The notes below the pieces were generated by a model. The model was not told the DNA's origin and did not search any database. It saw only the letters and a program-made list of their open reading frames with translations. The translations under genes were made by a program, and so were the position numbers. Below are positions 16,658 to 24,473 of a DNA stretch of 64,000 nucleotides, in pieces; position 1 is the stretch's first letter; each line of letters begins with the position of its first letter. This DNA comes from Pedobacter gandavensis (GTDB taxonomy: Bacteria; Bacteroidota; Bacteroidia; Sphingobacteriales; Sphingobacteriaceae): positions 186,001 to 250,000 of the forward strand of contig NZ_WNXC01000007.1 of NCBI RefSeq assembly GCF_014172405.1, given 5' to 3'.

Positions 16658-18031
16658 TTAGAGGAGTACCCCTGTCAGGAACATCACCGCTACTGAGAAG
16701 TAAATGATCAGACCAGTTACATCCACCAAAGTCGCTACAAAGGGCGCGGAAGAGGTTGCAGGGTCTGCACCCAGCTTTTTCAGGATTAAAGGCAGCATAG
16801 AGCCTGCCAATGAGCCCCATAAAACGACACCGACCAAGGAAACACCAACGGTAACGCCAATTAACATCCAATGCGGGCCATACATATCTGTAAAGAACGT
16901 CCAAGCAAATATTCTTAAGAAGCCAATGCAACCCAATACCACACCGAGCATCAATCCGGAAATGATTTCTCGTCGCATGACTCTCCACCAATCTCCCACA
17001 GTAATTTCTCCCAATGCCATCGCCTGAATAATCAACGTAGAGGCTTGAGACCCACTATTTCCACCACTGGAAATGATCAGGGGAACAAACATGGCTAAAA
17101 TCACTGCTTTGGCAATGTCTGCTTCAAAATGCCCCATTGCACTGGCGGTTAGCATTTCTCCAAGGAAAAGCACGACCAACCAACCAATTCTTCGTTTAAA
17201 TAAACCCAGAATCGGCATGTCTAAATAGGGTTCATCCAGGGCCTGGGTACCCCCTATTTTCTGCATATCTTCGGTATATTCTTCATTTGCAATCCAAAGA
17301 ATATCATCAACAGTTACGATGCCTAGTAGCACATTATGGTCGTCTACCACAGGTAAAGCGACGCGGTTATTCATTCTAAATATATTAATGGCCTCTTCCT
17401 GATGGTCGTTTGCTTTTAAAGCGATCAGGCGGTGATCGGTTAAATTTCCAATTCTAGCCTCTGGATCTGCCAGGAGAATTTCCCTGATCCTGATGTCATC
17501 CAGTAAGGTTCCATCGCTATCGATGACATAAATGACATCAATAGTTTCCGAGTTTTTTCCGTAGCGTCTGATGTGTTCCAACACCCTGGTTACCGTCCAG
17601 TCCTTTTTTACCGCCACATAATCTGGCGTCATCAACCTTCCTACACTGTCTTCTTCATAGCCTAAAAGAGAAAGTGCTTCTACCCTATCTTTTGCTGGTA
17701 AAAGTATGATCAGCTTTTTTACGGCTTCACCACTGAGCTCAGAAAATAAAGAAGTACGGTCGTCGGGAGGCAACAGGTTGATTAACTCTGCGAGTTTATT
17801 ACCGGGAAGTTTTTTAATGATCCTTTCCTGAGTCGGAAAGTCGAGGATTCTGAAAACGTTAACCGCCCTTTTGATGGACAGGGTATCTATAAATGTGACT
17901 GCGTGCTGGGGAAGTTCGTCAATTAAGTGTTCAACATCCGAAATATTCAGATTGTCTAAATATTCCTTTAATTGTGTATTGTCTTCCTGCTCTAAGAGCT
18001 TTTCGATCTCTTCAACAATCATTTCTTCCAT
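16658..18031 (-). CDS. mgtE: magnesium transporter MgtE
   Basis: A 457-residue Mg2+ channel. The N-terminal superhelical MgtE_N domain (about 15-135; LINLLPPDDRTSLFSELSGE) is followed by two CBS domains (about 136-260; MTPDYVAVKKDWTVTRVLEHIR) and five membrane helices (about 285-457) with SSGGNSGSQASTLIIQAMALGE, the conserved pore region. CBS and N domains act as the Mg2+ sensor that gates the channel. No Mg riboswitch structure was recognised upstream. Confidence 0.95.
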   Translation of the reverse strand: MEEMIVEEIEKLLEQEDNTQLKEYLDNLNISDVEHLIDELPQHAVTFIDTLSIKRAVNVFRILDFPTQERIIKKLPGNKLAELINLLPPDDRTSLFSELSGEAVKKLIILLPAKDRVEALSLLGYEEDSVGRLMTPDYVAVKKDWTVTRVLEHIRRYGKNSETIDVIYVIDSDGTLLDDIRIREILLADPEARIGNLTDHRLIALKANDHQEEAINIFRMNNRVALPVVDDHNVLLGIVTVDDILWIANEEYTEDMQKIGGTQALDEPYLDMPILGLFKRRIGWLVVLFLGEMLTASAMGHFEADIAKAVILAMFVPLIISSGGNSGSQASTLIIQAMALGEITVGDWWRVMRREIISGLMLGVVLGCIGFLRIFAWTFFTDMYGPHWMLIGVTVGVSLVGVVLWGSLAGSMLPLILKKLGADPATSSAPFVATLVDVTGLIIYFSVAVMFLTGVLL

Positions 18032-18417
18032 ACGCCCCTTCTTTACATGATTTTCATTAATGTATTCTTTTAATGCCTAAGTCCTTAGGATGCGTTTATA
18101 ACTCAGCAATCCCTTAATTATGACATTTATCATTTTTGCAAAAGTGCCTTTTTATTTTCGAAAAATAGCCTTTATACCGGATTATTATTGTCTTTTAAAT
18201 GAACCTGTTATTTTTAAAATCAGACAAGACACTATCCCATTCATTATCAGGTTTTAAGAGAACAGACTTGATGGTGGATTTGATTTATTTATTTGAGGGT
18301 AAAGGGTGATTTTTCTGCTGAAAGGGTCTTTTTTCACCTACAGGTGGGATTTTCTACTTACAGAATCTGGAAAAGTTGGAAATTTAAAGAGTATTAAGGA
18401 ATAACCAATCTAATTGA
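18032..18417. other. intergenic stretch, no gene seen
   Basis: AT-rich spacer between mgtE and tRNA-Arg. Only short ORFs and a small CACCT/AGGTG hairpin near 18336-18347 are visible. It presumably carries the mgtE promoter and upstream tRNA control sequence. Confidence 0.6.
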
Positions 18418-18425
18418 TATATTTG
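18418..18425 (+). promoter_or_regulatory. -7 box (TATATTTG) for tRNA-Arg
   Basis: Exact TAnnTTTG match ending 7 bp before the mature 5' end of the tRNA. Confidence 0.5.
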
Positions 18426-18432
18426 CCAAAAT

Positions 18433-18504
18433 GTTTCCGTAGTTCAATGGATAGAATTGTTGATTCCGGTTCAACAGATATGGGTTCGAATCCCTTCGGG
18501 AACA
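18433..18504 (+). tRNA. tRNA-Arg (anticodon CCG)
   Basis: Cloverleaf folded by hand: acceptor GTTTCCG / CGGGAAC, D stem GTTC/GAAT, anticodon stem GTTGA/TCAAC with loop TTCCGGT giving CCG at 34-36, variable region AGAT, T loop TTCGAAT and discriminator A. CCA is not encoded. The T stem has one U-U mismatch (18481 with 18495). A 14-bp terminator follows within 4 bp. Confidence 0.9.
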
Positions 18505-18507
18505 CAG

Positions 18508-18541
18508 AAAACCCTGTTTAATTAATTTTAAACAGGGTTTT
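18508..18541 (+). terminator. terminator after tRNA-Arg
   Basis: Perfect 14-bp stem AAAACCCTGTTTAA / TTAAACAGGGTTTT, loop TTAATT, followed by more T residues. Confidence 0.85.
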
Positions 18542-18622
18542 TTATTAAAATGAAATTTATTCAACTCATGAGATTCAAAACACAGATCATCAGTTGAAAT
18601 AACCTTGATATGGTCCCGTTTT

Positions 18623-18802
18623 CTATGGTAAATAGAAATAAAGGTAGCAAGAGTACCCTAACAAGCCAATCACTACAATACTTAATGCAATTACATACTT
18701 TTTAATTGCTTGTTTTCCCTTCGTTAGATAAAATGAATACCTAAAGAAAAAAAAAGAAAACCCAATTAAAAATGCCACTAATAAAAAATATTTATCTGCC
18801 AT
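18623..18802 (-). CDS. small two-helix membrane protein (59 aa)
   Basis: Hand translation of the minus strand from ATG 18802 gives 59 residues: MADKY, a first helix (YFLLVAFLIGFSFFFFRYSF, about 5-24), a basic turn TKGKQAIKK, and a second helix (YVIALSIVVIGLLGYSCYLY, about 36-55). The layout is that of a helical hairpin with the basic loop in the cytoplasm. Function unknown. A 37-codon ORF on the same strand ends 5 bp upstream of its start. Smaller than usual gene-calling limits; the clean two-helix pattern is the main support. Confidence 0.5.
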   Translation of the reverse strand: MADKYFLLVAFLIGFSFFFFRYSFYLTKGKQAIKKYVIALSIVVIGLLGYSCYLYFYLP

Positions 18803-18807
18803 GCTGT

Positions 18808-18921
18808 TTATTTTAGATTTTTAACTTGCTGTTGGTGGATTACCCATGCAATCTTGGAATTGATTATAAGCTGCTGCCTATCAAGAGCTACTTGAGCTCC
18901 ATATAGACAAATAGCACCCAT
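18808..18921 (-). CDS. possible 37-aa peptide upstream of the two-helix protein
   Basis: ATG 18921 to TAA 18808 encodes a peptide beginning MGAICLYGAQVALDRQQ and ending in a Gln/Lys-rich tail. It ends 5 bp before the 59-codon ORF, so the pair could be translated together. A 9-bp inverted repeat (TAGGTGGAA 18921-18929 with TTCCACCTA 18957-18965) lies at its 5' end. No homologue is recognised; it could equally be a chance frame or a decayed gene tail. Confidence 0.2.
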   Translation of the reverse strand: MGAICLYGAQVALDRQQLIINSKIAWVIHQQQVKNLK

Positions 18922-19147
18922 AGGTGGAAGCTAAAGCACCCCACCTTCCGATGAGTTTCCACCTAAAGTACTGTATTTTTATTTAATAGTAGCACCATAT
19001 AGCTACTAAAGTCTTTAGGCTAGATTTTACGTCATATTGAGCATAAATTTCTTTTAAATTTTAAGATATGTTTTGGATTCGTAGCCCTTTGATTCCAAAT
19101 AAACCAAAAATTCAGCTTCTGTTTTTAGCAATCTATTGCTAAAGCGC

Positions 19148-19186
19148 TGTGCGATTACGCACAACCACACTGTTCGTTAACGAACA
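19148..19186 (+). promoter_or_regulatory. paired palindromic sites upstream of FtsX-like permease
   Basis: TGTGCG-ATTA-CGCACA (19148-19163) and the perfect 16-bp palindrome TGTTCGTTAACGAACA (19171-19186) have the same TGTnCG...CGnACA layout, centred 23 bp apart. They lie 90-128 bp upstream of the permease ATG, as expected for an enhancer-type activator site. See the sigma-54-like element at 19238. Confidence 0.55.
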
Positions 19187-19237
19187 CAAAAACCGTCAAA
19201 ACGACCAAAAACAAGGTTTTTAACCCATAAATAAAAA

Positions 19238-19252
19238 TGGCATGCTATTGGT
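19238..19252 (+). promoter_or_regulatory. sigma-54-like -24/-12 element
   Basis: TGGCATGCTATTGGT resembles TGGCAC-N5-TTGCW, with an intact TGGCA half. The -12 half is imperfect (TTGG for TTGC, shifted by a base). It lies 24 bp before the permease ATG and 52 bp after the palindrome pair. Confidence 0.35.
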
Positions 19253-19275
19253 CTATCCCAGAAAAATAAAATTGC

Positions 19276-21654
19276 ATGATGTTCAAGACAAACTTAAAAA
19301 TCGCATTAAGAAATCTCTGGAAAAACAAAGGTTTTACCCTGATCAATGTAGGTGGATTAGCAATTGGTTTGTCTTGCTGCCTGATGCTATTGCTTTATGT
19401 AAACTACGAATGGAGTTATGACAAGCAGCTGAAAGATATTGATCGGATTTACATCACGAAGATAAATTTAAAAATCAACGAAAAGCTGATTACAACCAAT
19501 GCCAGCCCAAACAAACTGGCCGAAACATCGATACAAACCGTACCAGGAGTAGAACAAGCAGCCAGAGTTGCCATGGGCACACGGGATAAATTGTTCAGTA
19601 ACAAGGAAAATAAATTTAAGCTCAACAGTCTCTTTGTTGACCCATCTTTATTGAAGATCTTCGATTATAAATACATTTATGGAGATGTGAATCAGGCACT
19701 CAGCGACCCCAATTCTATCTTAATCACCGCAAGCACTGCTAAACGCTTATTTGGAAATGAGAATCCTCTAGGACAACCGGTAAAATGGGATAACCGTAAA
19801 TTTTTAAAGGTTGCTGCAGTTATTGAGGACCTTCCAAAGAACCAAAGTTTTCAATTTGATGCACTTCAAAGCTGGGCACTATTTGAGCAGGAGAATCCTG
19901 AGGAAAAAGAAGGCCATTGGGGCGCCATTACTTGTATCTCATTCATCAAACTTAAGGACCCTCAAAATTTTGCAGCAGCAGATGCTGCCATGAGAAAGCT
20001 GATTGCGAACCATGACAAAGATACAGACCTGGAAGCTTTTCTATTCCCTTATGCGAAGTCCCATCTTTACAATGACTTTGAAAATGGAAAATCTGTAGGT
20101 GGCAAAATTGACCAGGTGAAGCTCTTTCTGTTCCTCGCTTTTTGTGTATTACTCATTGCGAGCATCAATTATATGAACCTTTCCACTGCACGTTCTGAGA
20201 AACGCGCAAGGGAAGTTGGGATCAGAAAGGCTATGGGTTCCAGCCGATTCAACATCATGGGCCAATTTATCTTAGAATCCCTATTATTGTCCTTTCTAGC
20301 CCTGTTACTTGCTTTTGTCTTGCTGGAGCTGAGCTTACCTTATTTTAACAACTTACTGGACATTCAGGTTCAAATTGATTACTATTCTTACCTATTCTGG
20401 ACTACATTAATTGCCTTGGCCTTATTTACCGGCTTATTGGCTGGCAGCTACCCTGCTTTCTATTTATCTTCCTTCAATCCGATCAAAGTACTAAAGGGCT
20501 TTAAAGGAAATGGCGCAAACTCCTTGTCCATTCGCAAAATTCTGGTGATTGTACAATTTAGCTTATCTGTTTGCATGATCATTTGCGCTATTGTGATCTA
20601 TACTCAAATTCAATTCATGAAAAATAAGCCATTGGGATTTGACAGCAATAACCTTACGCAACTGGATCTTGAAGGAGAATGGACAAAACCCGAGGTTTTA
20701 CAGCGTTTTAAAGACGAACTTAAAAAATCCGGCGCAATTGTTTCTGCAACCGAATTTGCCAATACCTTTACAGAAAACGGCACGATCACAGGCAATATCG
20801 GCTGGCCAGGGAAAGCTGCAAACGACAATTCGGTCATTGATTATAGAAGTACAGGATACGATTTTACGAACACTGTAGGCGCCAAGCTAATTGCCGGCAG
20901 AGATTTCAGTCCGAAGTTCGTGTCGGATACAGCTACTTCAGTACTCCTCAATGAAACTGCAGTTCAAACGATGGGACTTAAAAATCCAGTTGGAACGCAA
21001 ATTACCTGGGGTGACAACCCTCCGCTTACCATTGTTGGCGTGGTGAAAGATTACTATAATGAATCTATTGGCTCTAAAGCAAGACCAACGATGTTCTATT
21101 ATAATGTAGCAAAGAGCAAAGTATTGTTGCTTCATTTGAATCCAGCATTACCGCTGAATGAATCTGTAGGATTAATCAATAAGCTCGGTAATCAAATGAA
21201 TCCTGCATTTCCTATGCATCTAAAATTCTCTAGTCAAGGAATGGAAAACCAATTGAAAAGTGAACAGCTGCTAAGCGTATTGTCTAATATATTTGGTGGT
21301 TTTGCCATTTTCATCTCCTGTCTGGGGCTCTTAGGTTTAGCCTTATACATGGCTGAGCAAAGGAGTAAAGAAATCAGCATCAGAAAAGTATTGGGTGCTG
21401 ACCTCCGGAATATCCTATTCCTTTTAAACAAGGATTTCATGAAACTGGTGATCATTTCAAATATGATTGCTTTTCCGCTCGCCTATATTATTGCTAAAAA
21501 CTGGCTGACTAAATATGATTATAAAATTGAGATCTCGATCTGGCCTTTCTTCATTGCAGCGATCATTTCGTTAATCATATCCATATTAACCGTAAGTATG
21601 CAGACCTTCAAAGTAGCGAAAGCAAATGCTGTTGATGCTTTAAAGTATGAATAA
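19276..21654 (+). CDS. MacB/FtsX-type ABC transporter permease (792 aa)
   Basis: An inner-membrane permease with two tandem MacB_PCD + FtsX units. The N-terminus MFKTNLKIALRNLWKNKGFTLINVGGLAIGLSCCLM is characteristic of this Bacteroidota paralogue family. TM segments lie at about 20-42, 282-302, 333-355, 380-400, 425-445, 675-697, 730-748 and 760-780, with periplasmic domains between. AREVGIRKAMGSSRF and SKEISIRKVLGADLRNI are the two conserved cytosolic ATPase-contact loops. No ATPase gene is adjacent, so it presumably shares an unlinked MacB/LolD-like ATPase. Such proteins are thought to act in mechanotransmission or efflux at the envelope; the substrate is unknown. Confidence 0.9.
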   Translation: MMFKTNLKIALRNLWKNKGFTLINVGGLAIGLSCCLMLLLYVNYEWSYDKQLKDIDRIYITKINLKINEKLITTNASPNKLAETSIQTVPGVEQAARVAMGTRDKLFSNKENKFKLNSLFVDPSLLKIFDYKYIYGDVNQALSDPNSILITASTAKRLFGNENPLGQPVKWDNRKFLKVAAVIEDLPKNQSFQFDALQSWALFEQENPEEKEGHWGAITCISFIKLKDPQNFAAADAAMRKLIANHDKDTDLEAFLFPYAKSHLYNDFENGKSVGGKIDQVKLFLFLAFCVLLIASINYMNLSTARSEKRAREVGIRKAMGSSRFNIMGQFILESLLLSFLALLLAFVLLELSLPYFNNLLDIQVQIDYYSYLFWTTLIALALFTGLLAGSYPAFYLSSFNPIKVLKGFKGNGANSLSIRKILVIVQFSLSVCMIICAIVIYTQIQFMKNKPLGFDSNNLTQLDLEGEWTKPEVLQRFKDELKKSGAIVSATEFANTFTENGTITGNIGWPGKAANDNSVIDYRSTGYDFTNTVGAKLIAGRDFSPKFVSDTATSVLLNETAVQTMGLKNPVGTQITWGDNPPLTIVGVVKDYYNESIGSKARPTMFYYNVAKSKVLLLHLNPALPLNESVGLINKLGNQMNPAFPMHLKFSSQGMENQLKSEQLLSVLSNIFGGFAIFISCLGLLGLALYMAEQRSKEISIRKVLGADLRNILFLLNKDFMKLVIISNMIAFPLAYIIAKNWLTKYDYKIEISIWPFFIAAIISLIISILTVSMQTFKVAKANAVDALKYE

Positions 21655-21684
21655 CCTGAGTAAAATGAACTAAAAAAACTGAGC

Positions 21685-22098
21685 TTACTGAGCTTGTGGA
21701 AGACTCAACAACCAGTCGTTTCCATATTTATCTTTTACACAACCAAATAAACCACCCCAGAAACTCAATTCCAAAGGACGGCTACGCTGCCCTCCCGCGG
21801 AAAGTTTCTGGTAACATTGCCTAATGGCATCCTCGTTACTAAAACTGACCATCATGGAGATCGAATTCCCATGGGTTAAACCTTCTTCAGCCACCATATC
21901 AGTCGCCATTAAGACCAGGTTATCCTTTACTAAGCTCGCTTGTAAAATACAATCTTTCATAGGTTGAGGAAGCTCATCAGACAATGGAGCATCAGCGACA
22001 CACTGAAAATTAAGCACTCCGCCGAAACAATCTTGATAAAAGGTCATTGCTTCGCGACAATTCCCACTGAATGTGAAGTAAGGGCTAATTGTGATCAT
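21685..22098 (-). CDS. PhnB-like VOC-family protein
   Basis: A 137-residue cytoplasmic protein of the PhnB/YjdN-like branch of the VOC superfamily: it opens with ISPYFTFSGNCREAMTFYQDCFGG and ends with VKDKYGNDWLLSLPQ. The family has no proven reaction; many members have lost the metal site. It is divergent from the GlxA-type regulator, 161 bp apart, so the regulator may control it. Not linked to C-P lyase genes despite the family name. Confidence 0.85.
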   Translation of the reverse strand: MITISPYFTFSGNCREAMTFYQDCFGGVLNFQCVADAPLSDELPQPMKDCILQASLVKDNLVLMATDMVAEEGLTHGNSISMMVSFSNEDAIRQCYQKLSAGGQRSRPLELSFWGGLFGCVKDKYGNDWLLSLPQAQ

Positions 22099-22190
22099 GA
22101 TTATTTAATTGGTCCTAATTATAGAGATTACCCTCAAATTTAGGGAGCATCTGCTATATTTATCTTGTGTAAAAACGACAATTACAGGGG

Positions 22191-22221
22191 TTGTATGCGA
22201 CAACAAAACCTAATATATTTG
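22191..22221 (+). promoter_or_regulatory. promoter for GlxA-type regulator (TTG-N20-TATATTTG)
   Basis: A TTG at 22191-22193 and TATATTTG at 22214-22221 are separated by 20 bp, matching the Bacteroidota promoter consensus. It predicts a leader of about 30 nt. Confidence 0.6.
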
Positions 22222-22259
22222 ATTAGGAATCCTTACCTTGATATCAACCAAATCGATCG

Positions 22260-23240
22260 ATGAAACACATTTCAATTTTAGTTCCTGAAACTGCAGTTAT
22301 AGAATCCATTGCTGATCCTGGTTACTTGTTCAGAATGGTCAATGAATTCCTTGAATCATCAGGAAAGCCAGCTTTATTTCAGATTCAACTGGTCGGTTTA
22401 ACGAAAGAAGTCAAGCTGAACAATAGTTTATTTTCTGTGCATCCTGATCGGATTTTGGCAGAAGTAAAACAGACAGATCTCATTTTTATTCCTGCATTGA
22501 GTGGTTCATTAAAGTCTTCATTGGCTTTAAACAAAGACTTTTTACCATGGATTGTGGATCATTATCACAAAGGAGCGGAAGTTGCTTCTTTATGTATTGG
22601 CGCGTTTTTACTGGCTTCCACAGGGCTCCTCAAAGGAAAACAATGTTCTACGCATTGGTTACATGCCACAGCCTTTCGTGAAATGTTTCCAGATGTAGAA
22701 TTGGTAGACGGCAGCATCATTACTGAAGAGCAGCGGTTATACTCTAGTGGCGGCGCAAATTCTTACTGGAACCTGCTTTTATATCTGGTGGAGAAATACA
22801 CCGATAGGGATACCGCCATCCTTGCCTCTAAATTTTTTGCCATAGATATCGACAGAGAAAGTCAGGCGGCATTTATGATGTTCCAGGGACAAAAGGACCA
22901 TCAGGATCTGGAGATCAAGAAAGCTCAGGATTTTATTGAAAGTAATTACCAGGATAAAATCACTGTGGACGGGCTCGCTCAATTGTCAGCGCTTGGCAGA
23001 AGAAGTTTTGAAAGAAGATTTAGAAAGGCTACGAACAATACCGTGGTAGAATACATTCAAAGAGTGAAAATTGAAGCTGCTAAAAGAAGTTTTGAGAGCA
23101 GCAGGAAGAATATCACCGAGGTGATGTACGATGTTGGTTATACGGATACGAAAGCCTTTCGGGATGTTTTTAAGAAGATTACAGGCTTAACACCCATAGA
23201 GTACCGAAATAAATACAACAAACAATCGGTTACAGCATAA
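22260..23240 (+). CDS. GlxA-family AraC-type transcriptional regulator
   Basis: A 326-residue regulator. Residues 1-~190 form a DJ-1/PfpI (GATase1-like) domain with nucleophile-elbow sequence ASLCIGAFLLAS, and residues ~215-318 carry two AraC helix-turn-helix units (IESNYQDKITVDGLAQLSAL; GYTDTKAFRDVFKKITGLTPIEYR). Family members sense small metabolites through the DJ-1 domain. It is divergent from the VOC gene and ends at a perfect 48-bp palindromic terminator. Confidence 0.92.
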   Translation: MKHISILVPETAVIESIADPGYLFRMVNEFLESSGKPALFQIQLVGLTKEVKLNNSLFSVHPDRILAEVKQTDLIFIPALSGSLKSSLALNKDFLPWIVDHYHKGAEVASLCIGAFLLASTGLLKGKQCSTHWLHATAFREMFPDVELVDGSIITEEQRLYSSGGANSYWNLLLYLVEKYTDRDTAILASKFFAIDIDRESQAAFMMFQGQKDHQDLEIKKAQDFIESNYQDKITVDGLAQLSALGRRSFERRFRKATNNTVVEYIQRVKIEAAKRSFESSRKNITEVMYDVGYTDTKAFRDVFKKITGLTPIEYRNKYNKQSVTA

Positions 23241-23245
23241 AACAG

Positions 23246-23293
23246 CGGAAACAAAAAACGGGATAGCTTAAGCTATCCCGTTTTTTGTTTCCG
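23246..23293. terminator. 48-bp perfect palindrome, bidirectional terminator
   Basis: Two 24-bp arms match with no mismatch and no spacer. Core stem ACGGGATAGCTT / AAGCTATCCCGT is flanked by A6 and T6. It lies between the convergent regulator and META-domain genes. Confidence 0.85.
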
Positions 23294-23331
23294 AAAATGA
23301 TTTAATTACCTCATCGGATTATAAAAATGCA

Positions 23332-24396
23332 TTATTTAGTGACTCCAAACATCAGCACCAAACGGTCATTCTGATATAGATTCAAAGTCTGGTCGGCCAC
23401 ATCAAACTTAAAGTTTTTGCTACCTAAAATGTTCAGGAATTTACGTTCCAATTCATTCAAGGTCTTATCCATACAAGCACGACGGGTACTTGCTGCTGCT
23501 CCAAAAGCAATGGTCGTACTTCCTGCATCATAGGTACCGAAGTAATTATTGCAACCAGAGTTACCACTAAAACGGTGATCTTTAAGATTAAAAGAAATCG
23601 TTATTGGTGAATTCTGTTGCGTTACGCCTTCCATCTGAATCAATTTCCATCGGTTTTTACCAATATAATTCCAGATGTCATTGGTATTATTCGCTGCTGT
23701 TCTAAATTCTAAAGCTTTATTCTTTCCTTTATAAAAAGTCAATGTAGTTCCGCTTGTTTCCACTCTAAACGTCTGATTCCCGATCTCCTTTGTAAACTCA
23801 GACTCTAGTTTATTCACTTTTTCATCTGCGCAAGCCATCATTGTTGAAGCAACATTTCCAATGGTCAGACTTTGGCTTTTTGCATTGAAAGTAAAGCTTC
23901 CAAAAATGCTGTTACAGCCTCCGGATCCATTAAACTTATTCCCTTTTTCATCCAGCGTAATAAAAACCCGATCGCTATTTACTGTCTGGCCATTGATTCT
24001 GGTCAGCGTCCATTTCTGCTGCGCAATTGCAGCTAATAGATCTTTAGTATTGGTTGGCTTCGTCGAAATCTTTTCTTTCTTGATTACTTTTTTCAATTTG
24101 TAGGTATAAGCAGACGCATCAGCAGGGACATTTTTTCTTTTTGTCCTGATTACTGAAAGCGTATAACGATAACCTTCCTGGTGTTTAAACCCTTCAATTT
24201 CGCTATAGAAAAGTTCCCAGTTCTTACTGTTTTCGTATTTTACCTGTAAACAATTCATTGGCGCAACTCCTGTACAGGAGGCACGGTCTTCCTTCACCAT
24301 CAACCTGATCACATCCGCAGCCATTGCGCTGGCCACACTACCAAAAACGATGAGTAGTGACAGAATTCCTTTTTTTGTAATGATACTTCTTAGCAT
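23332..24396 (-). CDS. exported DUF4377 and double META domain protein
   Basis: A 354-residue envelope protein with a signal peptide (KGILSLLIVFGSVASAMAA). Residues ~28-105 resemble DUF4377 (CTGVAPMNCLQVKYENSKNWELFYSEIEGF). Two META/HslJ-like domains follow: ~120-230 (KWTLTRINGQTV, GSGGCNSIFGSF, MMACADEKVNKLESEF) and ~245-352 (RWKLIQMEGVT, SGNSGCNNYFGTY, RRACMDKTLNELERKF). Each has the paired cysteines typical of the family. HslJ homologues are linked to heat and novobiocin stress; no enzymatic role is known. Confidence 0.85.
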   Translation of the reverse strand: MLRSIITKKGILSLLIVFGSVASAMAADVIRLMVKEDRASCTGVAPMNCLQVKYENSKNWELFYSEIEGFKHQEGYRYTLSVIRTKRKNVPADASAYTYKLKKVIKKEKISTKPTNTKDLLAAIAQQKWTLTRINGQTVNSDRVFITLDEKGNKFNGSGGCNSIFGSFTFNAKSQSLTIGNVASTMMACADEKVNKLESEFTKEIGNQTFRVETSGTTLTFYKGKNKALEFRTAANNTNDIWNYIGKNRWKLIQMEGVTQQNSPITISFNLKDHRFSGNSGCNNYFGTYDAGSTTIAFGAAASTRRACMDKTLNELERKFLNILGSKNFKFDVADQTLNLYQNDRLVLMFGVTK

Positions 24397-24473
24397 TTTG
24401 CGTGTATTAAAATTGATATTTTACCTGTGTCTAATTTCGACACCCTCGGGTAACTACAATTCTCACACCAAAA

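Noticed and set aside
21685..22098. PhnB-like gene as part of phosphonate metabolism
   Set aside because: The PhnB name is historical; it is transcribed apart from the phosphonatase-like trio and is separated from it by other genes.
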